Below, piece after piece: positions 1 through 7,040 of a stretch of DNA of 64,000 bases (its first letter is position 1; every line of letters starts with the position of its first letter). Under the pieces are notes generated by a model, which had not been told where the DNA came from, searched no databases, and was given only the letters and a program-made list of their open reading frames with translations. This DNA is from DATMER01 sp040349255. GTDB taxonomy: Bacteria > Acidobacteriota > Thermoanaerobaculia > Multivoradales > UBA5704. The stretch lies in NCBI GenBank assembly GCA_040349255.1, contig JBEQUE010000017.1:41443-105442 (forward strand), read 5' to 3'. The translations under genes and the position numbers were made by a program.

Positions 1-401
1 AGGTGCCGGCCGGCACGCCGCTCTCCTACGGCGGGCGCACCGTGACCCGCCGCCGCAGCCGCATCGCGGTGGTGCCGGTGGGCTACGCGGACGGCTACGC
101 CTGGCGCCTGACCGGCAAGGCCGAGGCCCTGCTGCGCGGCCGGCGCGTGCCGATCGCGGGTTCGGTTACGATGGACATGACCCTCCTCGACGTGACCGAG
201 ACCGGCGCCGAGCTGGGGGAGGAGGTCGTGCTGCTCGGACGGCAGGGAGACCAGGAGATCCCGGCGCTGGAGCTGGCCGCGCACGCCGGCACCATCTCCT
301 GGGAGATCCTCTGCCACCTGGGCCTGCGCCTGCCGCGGCGCTACGTCCGCGGCGGCCGGGTCCTGGAGCTGCTGTCGCGCTTCTCGCGGGAGGATGGATG
401 A
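1..401 (+). CDS. alr: Alanine racemase, C-terminal part (5' end outside window)
   Basis: This is the C-terminal part of a PLP-dependent alanine racemase, which makes D-alanine for peptidoglycan. The reading frame is open at the left edge, so the N-terminal barrel with the PLP lysine is missing from the window. The motif VGYADGY carries the tyrosine that acts as second catalytic base in this family, and SVTMDM matches the conserved substrate-side MDQ/MDM segment of the C-terminal beta domain. The stop overlaps the mlaE start as ATGA (398-401), so translation is probably coupled. Family assignment is firm; the internal ATG at 3 is not the true start. Confidence 0.88.
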   Translation, partial: VPAGTPLSYGGRTVTRRRSRIAVVPVGYADGYAWRLTGKAEALLRGRRVPIAGSVTMDMTLLDVTETGAELGEEVVLLGRQGDQEIPALELAAHAGTISWEILCHLGLRLPRRYVRGGRVLELLSRFSREDG

Positions 402-1156
402 TGAGGATGCCGGGCCCCGTGGAGGGGTTCTTCGAGAAGATGGGCCGCTTCTTCCAGATGATCGGCCGGATCTTCGTCTGGACGCCCAGGCCCCCCTACG
501 ACGTGCGCGAGCTGTTCCGCCAGATGGTCAAGGTCGGGTTCAACTCGATCCCGGTCGTCTTCCTGACCGCCATGTTCACCGGCATGGTCATGGCGCTCCA
601 GATGTTCACGGTGCTGCGCCGGATCAACGCCGAGAGCTTCGTGGGCTCGGGCGTGTCGCTCTCCATGGTGCGCGAGCTGGCCCCGGTGCTGACCGGCCTG
701 ATCGTCTCCGGCCGCGCCGGCTCGGCCATGGGCGCCGAGCTCGGCACCATGCGCGTGACGGAGCAGATCGACGCGCTGGAGGTCATGGCCACCGACCCGG
801 TCCACTACCTGGTCGTGCCGCGGGTCTGGGCGAGCGCGATCATGCTCCCGCTTCTCGTGCTGATGGCCAACGCCGTCGGCATCCTCGGCGGCTATCTCGT
901 GGCCGTCATCCTCATGGGCGCCAACCCGGTGACCTACACCGACCGCACCTTCCAGTTCATGGACCTGAACGACCTCTTCTCGGGCCTGATCAAGGCCGCG
1001 GCCTTCGGCTTCCTGCTCGCCGCCGTCGGCTGCCAGCAGGGCTTCCACACCAGCGGGGGAGCGGAAGGCGTGGGCCGCTCCACCACCTCGGCCGTCGTGG
1101 TGGCGAGCATCGCCATCCTGGTCGCGGACTTCTTCCTCACCCGGTTGCTCTTCTGA
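398..1156 (+). CDS. mlaE: MlaE-type phospholipid ABC transporter permease
   Basis: This 252-residue integral membrane protein belongs to the MlaE/YrbE permease family, the inner-membrane core of a lipid transporter that maintains outer-membrane asymmetry. The family hallmarks are visible: an amphipathic N-terminus, the stretch SMVRELAPVLTGLIVSGRAGS ahead of a glutamate-rich coupling segment (MRVTEQIDALEVM), and several hydrophobic helices ending in LVADFFLTRLLF. It overlaps alr by 4 nt upstream and the ATPase gene by one base downstream (TGATG). The matching MCE protein lies 2.9 kb downstream, beyond an inverted gene. Confidence 0.93.
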   Translation: MMRMPGPVEGFFEKMGRFFQMIGRIFVWTPRPPYDVRELFRQMVKVGFNSIPVVFLTAMFTGMVMALQMFTVLRRINAESFVGSGVSLSMVRELAPVLTGLIVSGRAGSAMGAELGTMRVTEQIDALEVMATDPVHYLVVPRVWASAIMLPLLVLMANAVGILGGYLVAVILMGANPVTYTDRTFQFMDLNDLFSGLIKAAAFGFLLAAVGCQQGFHTSGGAEGVGRSTTSAVVVASIAILVADFFLTRLLF

Positions 1157-1965
1157 TGGCCGACCGACCGACCAAGATCCGCATCCGGGACCTCCGCAAG
1201 TCCTTCGGTCCCAAGGTGGTGCTGGACGGGGTGACCACGGACGTGGCGGCCGGCGAGTCGCTGGTCGTCATCGGCGGCTCGGGCACGGGCAAGAGCGTCC
1301 TCCTCAAGCACGTCATCGGCCTCCTGCGCCCCGACTCCGGCTCGGTCGAGGTGGACGGCGTGGCGGTCGAGACGCTGGGCAACCGGGAGATCACCGAGTT
1401 CCGGCGCAAGTTCGGGATGTCCTTCCAGGAGGGCGCGCTCTTCGACTCGATGACCATCTGGCAGAACGTGGCGTTCCCCCTCCAGCGCCTCACGAAGATG
1501 AGCCGCAAGGAGATCGACGAACGGGTCCGCGAATGCCTCTCCATGGTCCGCCTGGAAGGGGTGGAGGAGAAGCTCCCCTCGCAGCTCTCCGGCGGCATGC
1601 GGCGGCGCGTGGGCTTCGCGCGCGCCGTGGCCCACAGCCCGGAGATCCTGCTCTTCGACGAGCCGACCACCGGCCTCGACCCGGTCACCACGGCGCTCAT
1701 CGACGAGGTCATCGTGGACCTGAACGACCGCCTCAAGACCACGACCGTGACCATCACGCACGACATGGAGAGCGCCTTCCGCATCGGCGACCGGATCGCC
1801 ATGCTGCACAAGGGCCGGATCATCGCCACCGCGCCGCCGCAGGAGTTCCGCAACCTGGACGACCCCCGGGTGCAGCAGTTCATCCACGGCCGGGCGGAGG
1901 GGCCTCTCTCCGACGAGGCCGCCACGCGCACGGGACCAGCAGGACGAGGGCCGTCAGCCCTGTGA
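1156..1965 (+). CDS. mlaF: MlaF-type phospholipid ABC transporter ATPase
   Basis: This 269-residue ABC ATPase pairs with MlaE. Walker A (GGSGTGKS, residues 40-47), the signature LSGGM followed by RRR, Walker B (ILLFDEP) and the switch histidine (ITHDM) are all present. The start is the ATG overlapping the mlaE stop; the same frame is open further upstream only as a shadow of mlaE. The C-terminal tail after QQFIHG, rich in Gly, Ala and Arg, runs 86 nt into the 3' end of the convergent membrane-protein gene. Such a tail is common in MlaF homologues, so the overlap is probably real. Confidence 0.93.
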   Translation: MADRPTKIRIRDLRKSFGPKVVLDGVTTDVAAGESLVVIGGSGTGKSVLLKHVIGLLRPDSGSVEVDGVAVETLGNREITEFRRKFGMSFQEGALFDSMTIWQNVAFPLQRLTKMSRKEIDERVRECLSMVRLEGVEEKLPSQLSGGMRRRVGFARAVAHSPEILLFDEPTTGLDPVTTALIDEVIVDLNDRLKTTTVTITHDMESAFRIGDRIAMLHKGRIIATAPPQEFRNLDDPRVQQFIHGRAEGPLSDEAATRTGPAGRGPSAL

Positions 1966-3961
1966 GCAGCCAGCCGGCGGTCCGCGGCCGGGTCCAGCGC
2001 CGGAACCGGAAGCGCGCCTCGGTCTGACCGGCCGTCACCCGCGTGCGCAGCAGGCCGTTGCGGGTCGGCCGGACCTCCTTCCAGCCGCCGCCCGTGAGCA
2101 CCTGCCAGCCGGGGAAGTACTCCTCCAGGACCGTGACCAGCCCGGGCCGGCCGTCGAGCTGCACGCGGATCTCCCCGCCTTCCCGCGTGAAGGGGCGCGG
2201 CTCCGGCCTGTCGTGCCTGCGGTGCAGCGCCGCATAGGGCGAGGCCGTCAGGCGGAGAGGCATCTGCCCCGGTCTCACGGACAGCCCCACCCCGGTCCGG
2301 ATCAGCACCTCCGGCTGCCGGAACGGCCGCGAGAAGGCATTGGCCAGGGGAGTCTCGAGCTCCGGGTAGGCGCAGCAGAAGTAGGACGTGCCGATCGCTG
2401 GATCGGCCGGCGGGAGGAAGAGGCCGGAGACGCGGAACGGGTATGGCGGATCGACCGGCACCGTCTCCCAGCACCCCCAGGGCCGTCCGCAGTCGGGTCG
2501 CAACCGCCGGACATAGGAGAGCTTTTCATAGCCGGGGAACCACTCGGGCGCGCCCGTGTAGGGAAAGGCGTCGAAGATCAGCAGCGCGGCCAGGGCGCCC
2601 GGCACGGCCCTCTTCCACCAGCGCGCCCAGGGGCGCCCCCCCTCCTCCGCGTGCAGGAGGCGGGCCGCGGCCGCGCCGGCCAGCGCTGCCGTGCCGAACG
2701 ACGCCAGCCCCAGGAAGCGCCAGGGAAACTGGAGCACCGCGAGAGGCGGGAAGACGGTCGACACCGCGCCGGCCACCGGCCGGAGGGAGAAGGCCAGGGC
2801 GAACAGCGTCGTCCAGAGCAGTCCTGCCGGGAAGCGCGGCTGCCGGCGAAGGCCGGCGCCCAGGGGGATCAGCGACAGCAGGACCAGGCCGAAGTAGTAG
2901 GGCATCTCCTGGTCCGTCCCGTCGCGCGGGTCCGGCGCAGGCATCGTTCCCAGGAGGCGGCTCCAGAGGCGGCGCTCCAGCAGGTTGGAAGGCGTGAGGC
3001 CGTAGTCCGAGAAGACGGCCCTCTCCTCCCCGCGCGCCAGCCGTTCCACGCTGGTGTATCGCGACTCGGCGGCGAACGGCACCACGAAGAACCCGGCCAG
3101 AGCCGCGCCCAGCAGCCATATGCCGGCCAGCCGGCCGATCCGGGCCAGGACGTCGCGCCTCTCCAACGCCAGCTCCGCAGCGGTCCAGATCCCCATCCCG
3201 GTGGCGGCGATGAGGGCGCTGATCGGGTGGGTGACGACGAGCAGGGCGATCGCCGCGGCTCCGGCGGCGACGCGCCTCCAGCCGCCGTCCCGGACCGCCG
3301 ACGAGCCGAGGAGCAGGACGAAGGGCAGGACGGCCAGGCCGGCGCTCTCCCCGAAAGCCAGGCGGTAGTGGACGTCGATCAGCCGGTACGGCGCGAAGGC
3401 GTAGGCCGCCGCCGCCACCAGCGCGGCGCGCCGGTCGCCGGTCCAGCGCGCCGCGGCCAGGTACGCCCCGATCGAGGCCACCGCGCCGAAGGTGAGGAAC
3501 GAGGCCTTGAGGGCTTCCACCGGCGCGAGGCCGGCCAGGGAGAAGGGGAGTGAAACGACGAAGGCGGCCGGACCGTAGAACTGGAGGAGCGGCATTCCCA
3601 GGCCCAGGCCGTGGACCCAGAGCGGCATCAGGCCGCCGAAGCCGCCCACCGCCCGGGCCTCGCGGGCCACGGCCCAGACGCCCCAGGTGTGGTGAAAGAC
3701 GTCATGGCCCCGGGGCAGGCCCGGGAAGAGCAGGAGATGGCTGGCGGCGATCCCCAGGAGCGCCGCCGCGGCGAGGTCGAGCCAGCGCTTCGACCGGGCC
3801 CCGGCCGCCAGGAGGCCGGCCAGGAGCGCGGCGGCCAGGCCGGCGAGCGGCCGGGGAGCGATGGCGGTCTCGCCCGAGGTCGTGGCCAGCAGCAGGACAA
3901 GCGCGAGCAGAGGCAGCGCGGCCGCGGTACGGAAGCTCCAACTCATGAAGGATCTGAGCAT
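1880..3961 (-). CDS. Polytopic membrane protein, PTPS-related / GT-C-like family
   Basis: This is a predicted 693-residue membrane protein with about ten hydrophobic segments in the first 450 residues and a soluble C-terminal region ending in one more helix. An early loop (HDVFHHTWGVW) and the following LMPLWVHGLGLGMPLLQFYGPAAF region resemble the 6-pyruvoyl-tetrahydropterin-synthase-related membrane family, whose layout is like that of GT-C glycosyltransferases; the substrate is unknown. The start could be 3961 (MLRS) or 3946 (MSWS); neither has a clear Shine-Dalgarno sequence. The open frame continues upstream to 5347, but that part is antisense to mlaD and is not coding. The gene lies inverted between mlaF and mlaD and overlaps mlaF by 86 nt. 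Confidence 0.75.
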   Translation of the reverse strand: MLRSFMSWSFRTAAALPLLALVLLLATTSGETAIAPRPLAGLAAALLAGLLAAGARSKRWLDLAAAALLGIAASHLLLFPGLPRGHDVFHHTWGVWAVAREARAVGGFGGLMPLWVHGLGLGMPLLQFYGPAAFVVSLPFSLAGLAPVEALKASFLTFGAVASIGAYLAAARWTGDRRAALVAAAAYAFAPYRLIDVHYRLAFGESAGLAVLPFVLLLGSSAVRDGGWRRVAAGAAAIALLVVTHPISALIAATGMGIWTAAELALERRDVLARIGRLAGIWLLGAALAGFFVVPFAAESRYTSVERLARGEERAVFSDYGLTPSNLLERRLWSRLLGTMPAPDPRDGTDQEMPYYFGLVLLSLIPLGAGLRRQPRFPAGLLWTTLFALAFSLRPVAGAVSTVFPPLAVLQFPWRFLGLASFGTAALAGAAAARLLHAEEGGRPWARWWKRAVPGALAALLIFDAFPYTGAPEWFPGYEKLSYVRRLRPDCGRPWGCWETVPVDPPYPFRVSGLFLPPADPAIGTSYFCCAYPELETPLANAFSRPFRQPEVLIRTGVGLSVRPGQMPLRLTASPYAALHRRHDRPEPRPFTREGGEIRVQLDGRPGLVTVLEEYFPGWQVLTGGGWKEVRPTRNGLLRTRVTAGQTEARFRFRRWTRPRTAGWLLTGLTALVLLVPCAWRPRRREAPPPGRG

Positions 3962-4018
3962 ATACGAGCTGCGGGGGTGCGGCACCACTGCTGATAGACT
4001 CCGGCGCGGAGGGATTCG

Positions 4019-5467
4019 ATGAGTCAAGCCGTCAAGGTGGGCCTGTTTGCGACCGTCTGCCTGATCATCCTGGCGGTCCTGGTCTGGAAGATCGAGGACA
4101 TCAACCCGTTCGCCAAGGAGGCGAAGACGGTGGACGCGGTGTTCGATTCCGTCGCCGGCCTGGACGACAAGGCGTCCGTGCGCGTGGCCGGGGTCCGCGT
4201 GGGCCGGGTGCAGTCGGTGGGGCTCGACGGCCGGCGCGCGCGCGTGACCCTGCTGCTGGAGCAGCCGGTGAACCTGCCCCAGGGGAGCTACGCGCGCATC
4301 GCGAACCTGGGCCTGCTCGGGGAGAAGTACATCGAGCTGATCCCCGGCCCCATGGACGCGCCGCCGCTGCCGCCCGGCACGACCCTGCCCGGCAAGACGC
4401 CGCCCACGATCGACGAGGCCATCGCCAAGATCAACGACATCGGCACCTCGATCCAGCAGGTGACCGGCTCGCTCTCGGGCGCGAACCTGGGGGAGAGTAT
4501 CAACCGGCTGATCTCCGACTTCGAGCTCACCAGCCGGGAGATCCGGCTCGTCGTGGCCGAGAACCGGGCGAACATCGCCGCCACGCTCGCCAACGCCAAC
4601 CAGGCGAGCGCCACCCTGGCGCGCGAGCTGCCGCGCCTGGCCGAGCAGATGGACCGCACCCTGCGGCAGATCGAGACGCTCATCGCCGACAACAAAGGCA
4701 ACGTCTCGGGCAGCCTGGCCAACATCCGCGAGGTCACGGACCGCCTCCAGACCTCGGTGGACAACTTCAACCAGATCTCCGGCAAGATCGCCCGCGGCGA
4801 GGGCACGATCGGCAAGCTGGTCAACGACGAGAAGGCCTACGACGAGGTCCTTTCGACCCTGGACAGCATCCAGGGCGGCGTCGAGAGCCTCTCCGGCACG
4901 CTCGGCGCGATCAACAAGTTCAAGATCGACCTCGACATGCAGGGCTTCTACCTGCCGGACCAGGACGGCTCGCAGACCACGTTCCTGGTCGACATCGACC
5001 CCCAGGACAAGGAGCGTCTCTACCGGGCCGGCATCTCCAGCCCGCCGGGCGGCAAGCGCCGGGAGAAGACGCAGACCATCACCACGACGAATCCGGACGG
5101 CACGACCGACGTCACGACGATCAACACGATCACGAACGATCGCACCTACGCGGCCACGGGCCTCTTCGGATACCGGGCGCCGCACGACGTCCGCCTTTTC
5201 GCCGGCCTGATCGAGAACTCGGGCGGCGCCCAGGTGGAGGTGCCGGTCTTCAACGACCGTTTCCTGGTCTCCTTCGAGGCATTCGACTTCAACCGCCCGC
5301 AGGACCTCTCGCCCCACCTGCGCCTGACCGGCCGCTGGCGGTTCCACCCGAACCTCTACCTGCTGGGCGGCTACGACGACTTCCTGGAGAACGACTCGTT
5401 CTTCCTGGGCGGCGGCATCCGCTGGAACGACGAGAACATCAAGTACCTGGCCGGGGCCATCCGGTAG
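4019..5467 (+). CDS. mlaD: MlaD-type MCE substrate-binding protein with long helical and C-terminal beta region
   Basis: This 482-residue protein has an N-terminal membrane anchor (about residues 6-24) and one MCE domain (about 35-115, ending LGEKYIELIPG), as in MlaD. It then has a long helical stretch (about 130-300) and a C-terminal region rich in alternating aromatic and hydrophobic residues that looks beta-stranded. E. coli MlaD is under 200 residues, so this version could reach across the periplasm. A GGAGGGA ribosome-binding sequence precedes the ATG, with a possible -10 box (TAGACT, 3995-4000). It is presumably the partner of MlaE and MlaF despite the inverted gene in between. Confidence 0.9.
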   Translation: MSQAVKVGLFATVCLIILAVLVWKIEDINPFAKEAKTVDAVFDSVAGLDDKASVRVAGVRVGRVQSVGLDGRRARVTLLLEQPVNLPQGSYARIANLGLLGEKYIELIPGPMDAPPLPPGTTLPGKTPPTIDEAIAKINDIGTSIQQVTGSLSGANLGESINRLISDFELTSREIRLVVAENRANIAATLANANQASATLARELPRLAEQMDRTLRQIETLIADNKGNVSGSLANIREVTDRLQTSVDNFNQISGKIARGEGTIGKLVNDEKAYDEVLSTLDSIQGGVESLSGTLGAINKFKIDLDMQGFYLPDQDGSQTTFLVDIDPQDKERLYRAGISSPPGGKRREKTQTITTTNPDGTTDVTTINTITNDRTYAATGLFGYRAPHDVRLFAGLIENSGGAQVEVPVFNDRFLVSFEAFDFNRPQDLSPHLRLTGRWRFHPNLYLLGGYDDFLENDSFFLGGGIRWNDENIKYLAGAIR

Positions 5468-5551
5468 GCTCCCTGAGCGCTACGGTAGGCTTCCTGAACG
5501 CTGCGGGACCCTTCCTGAACGTTCACGGAGGGTCCCTGAACGTTCAGGTGA
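5468..5551. repeat. Four tandem 21-bp repeats (array A)
   Basis: The whole gap between the mlaD stop and the mazF stop is four contiguous units of exactly 21 nt (5468-5488, 5489-5509, 5510-5530, 5531-5551). The shared core is TTCCTGAACGYT or a close variant. The last unit contains the perfect 14-bp palindrome CCTGAACGTTCAGG (5535-5548). The final bases of mlaD (CGGTAG, 5462-5467) match the end of unit 1, so the array begins at the stop codon. Similar period and sequence features occur at about 28181-28589, and the same period at 60749-60955. Confidence 0.8.
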
Positions 5552-5554
5552 GCC

Positions 5555-5896
5555 TTACAGCCCCGGCTCCCGCCCCGTGATCCGCAGGCCGAGCACGTCG
5601 AGGAGGGCTGTCGTCACCTCGCTCCAGCGGTGATCGGGAAAGCTGGCGATCCATGGACCCAGGAGGTGCCTCTCCACAGAACGGATCCACTCCGGCTTCA
5701 GAACGCAGACGGACGGGACGCCCTCGTCCGGAGACAGGGGGACCTCCCAGTGGAGGGTCCGGATCTGGCTTGAGAGAGGGATAACGGGGATCTGGTTGAG
5801 CGAGGGAAGAATGTCCTCGCGACCGAGGACGAGAACAGGCCGGCGCTTATCCGGAGCCGAAAAGCGAAACCAGCGGATGTCGCCCCGCTGGATCAA
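5555..5896 (-). CDS. MazF/PemK-like toxin (putative mRNA endoribonuclease)
   Basis: This 113-residue protein has the MazF/PemK layout: an N-terminal RGDIRWF strand, the RRPVLVLG segment of the toxin fold, and a central IPVIPLSS strand corresponding to the TS-type motif. MazF toxins cut single-stranded mRNA and are blocked by a co-encoded antitoxin. It overlaps the antitoxin gene by 4 nt. Its last residues (RITGREPGL) copy the C-terminus of the neighbouring PurC (RITGREPEL), including at the DNA level, which suggests the toxin's tail and stop codon come from a duplicated purC end. Activity has not been tested. Confidence 0.78.
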   Translation of the reverse strand: MIQRGDIRWFRFSAPDKRRPVLVLGREDILPSLNQIPVIPLSSQIRTLHWEVPLSPDEGVPSVCVLKPEWIRSVERHLLGPWIASFPDHRWSEVTTALLDVLGLRITGREPGL

Positions 5897-6105
5897 GGAA
5901 ACTCGGCCTCACCGTCGTCCTCGATCGGGCCTTGAGGACCACTTTCAGCCCAGACCTGCCAGAGCCTCGCCTGCGTTGCCGGATCTAAGGCCTGGCTCTC
6001 TTCGAGAGGCTCAAGGAGGACCAGGACGCGTTTTCCTTCCAGAGGAGGAACGGTGTCGTCCAGAGTGATCGTATGGCCGTGAACGGTGCCCTGGCGCGAG
6101 GTCAT
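5893..6105 (-). CDS. Putative antitoxin paired with MazF-like toxin
   Basis: This 70-residue acidic protein lies immediately upstream of the MazF-like gene and overlaps it by 4 nt (ATGA), the usual antitoxin-first order. The N-terminal part (GTVHGHTITLDDTVPPLEGKR) resembles small AbrB/VapB-like or DUF104-type antitoxins, in which a short beta motif is followed by a toxin-binding tail. The C-terminal third, rich in Glu and Asp, would suit such a tail. The assignment rests on size, order and overlap more than on strong motifs. The gene starts 23 nt after the purC stop and may be read from the purC transcript. Confidence 0.65.
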   Translation of the reverse strand: MTSRQGTVHGHTITLDDTVPPLEGKRVLVLLEPLEESQALDPATQARLWQVWAESGPQGPIEDDGEAEFP

Positions 6106-6128
6106 ACGCTCGATTGTAGTCCAGATGC

Positions 6129-7025
6129 CTACAACTCCGGCTCCCGCCCCGTGATCCGCCGGAAGGCCTCGATGTAGCGCTCCCGGGTTCCGCGCACGAC
6201 CTCCTCGGGGAGGACGGGCGGCGGCGAGTGGTGGTCCCAGCCGGAGCCGTCGAGCCAGTTCCGCACGTACTGCTTGTCGAACGAGGCCGGCTCCTCGCCG
6301 GGGACCCAGCGCTGCACGTCCCAGTAGCGCGAGGAGTCCGGAGTCATGACCTCGTCGATCAGGAGGAGCGTGCCATCCTCCGCGAAGCCGAACTCGAACT
6401 TGGTGTCGGCCAGGATCAGGTCGCGCTCGGCCACGCAGGAGGCGCCCCTCGTGTACAGGTCGATCGTCAGGTCGCGCAGCCGGGCGGCCAGCTCGGGGCC
6501 GAGCTCCTGCTCGACCCTGGAGAAGGACACGTTCTCATCGTGCCCTTCGGCGGCCTTGGTGGCGGGGGTGAAGATCGGCTGCGGCAGTGGGCTCGCCCGC
6601 TCGAGGTTGGGCGGCAGCGGGATGCCGCAGACCGTGCGGCTCGCCTGGTACTCCCGGAAGCCGCTGCCCGCGAGGTAGCCGCGGGCCACGCACTCGAACG
6701 GCACCACCTTCGCGCGGCGCACCAGCACCGACCGGCCGCGCAGCAGGTCCCGGAACGGCGCGAGGCCGGACGGGAAGTCCGCCGGGTCGGTGGCGAGCAG
6801 GTGGTTCGGCGCGGCCTCGGCCAGCTTCGCGAACCAGAAGTTCGAGAGCTGGTTGAGGATCTTGCCCTTGTCCGGGATCCCCGGCTGGAGCACGAAGTCG
6901 TAGGCGGACAGCCGGTCGGTGGCGACGATCAGCAGGGTGTCGCCCAGGTCGTAGACGTCTCTTACCTTGCCGCGCCGGGGCGGTCCGAAGCCGGGGAGGT
7001 CGCTCTGCCAGAGGACGGCGTCCAT
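6129..7025 (-). CDS. purC: Phosphoribosylaminoimidazole-succinocarboxamide synthase (SAICAR synthetase)
   Basis: PurC joins CAIR and aspartate using ATP in purine biosynthesis. The 298-residue length is that of the longer family members. The N-terminal RRGKVRDVYDLG, the TDRLSAYDF segment and LILADTKFEFG, which corresponds to a family signature, are all present. It lies 15 nt downstream of the cyclase-like gene and 23 nt upstream of the antitoxin, so all four minus-strand genes may share a transcript. Its last codons are duplicated at the mazF 3' end (5555-5588), a trace of how the toxin module arrived. Confidence 0.95.
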   Translation of the reverse strand: MDAVLWQSDLPGFGPPRRGKVRDVYDLGDTLLIVATDRLSAYDFVLQPGIPDKGKILNQLSNFWFAKLAEAAPNHLLATDPADFPSGLAPFRDLLRGRSVLVRRAKVVPFECVARGYLAGSGFREYQASRTVCGIPLPPNLERASPLPQPIFTPATKAAEGHDENVSFSRVEQELGPELAARLRDLTIDLYTRGASCVAERDLILADTKFEFGFAEDGTLLLIDEVMTPDSSRYWDVQRWVPGEEPASFDKQYVRNWLDGSGWDHHSPPPVLPEEVVRGTRERYIEAFRRITGREPEL

Positions 7026-7040
7026 GCCGCGGACGATATC

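Noticed and set aside
3962..5347. N-terminal extension of the inverted membrane protein, and other long frames antisense to mlaD
   Set aside because: The extension is the complement of mlaD, which has clear MCE motifs; the membrane protein begins with a normal hydrophobic start at 3946-3961.
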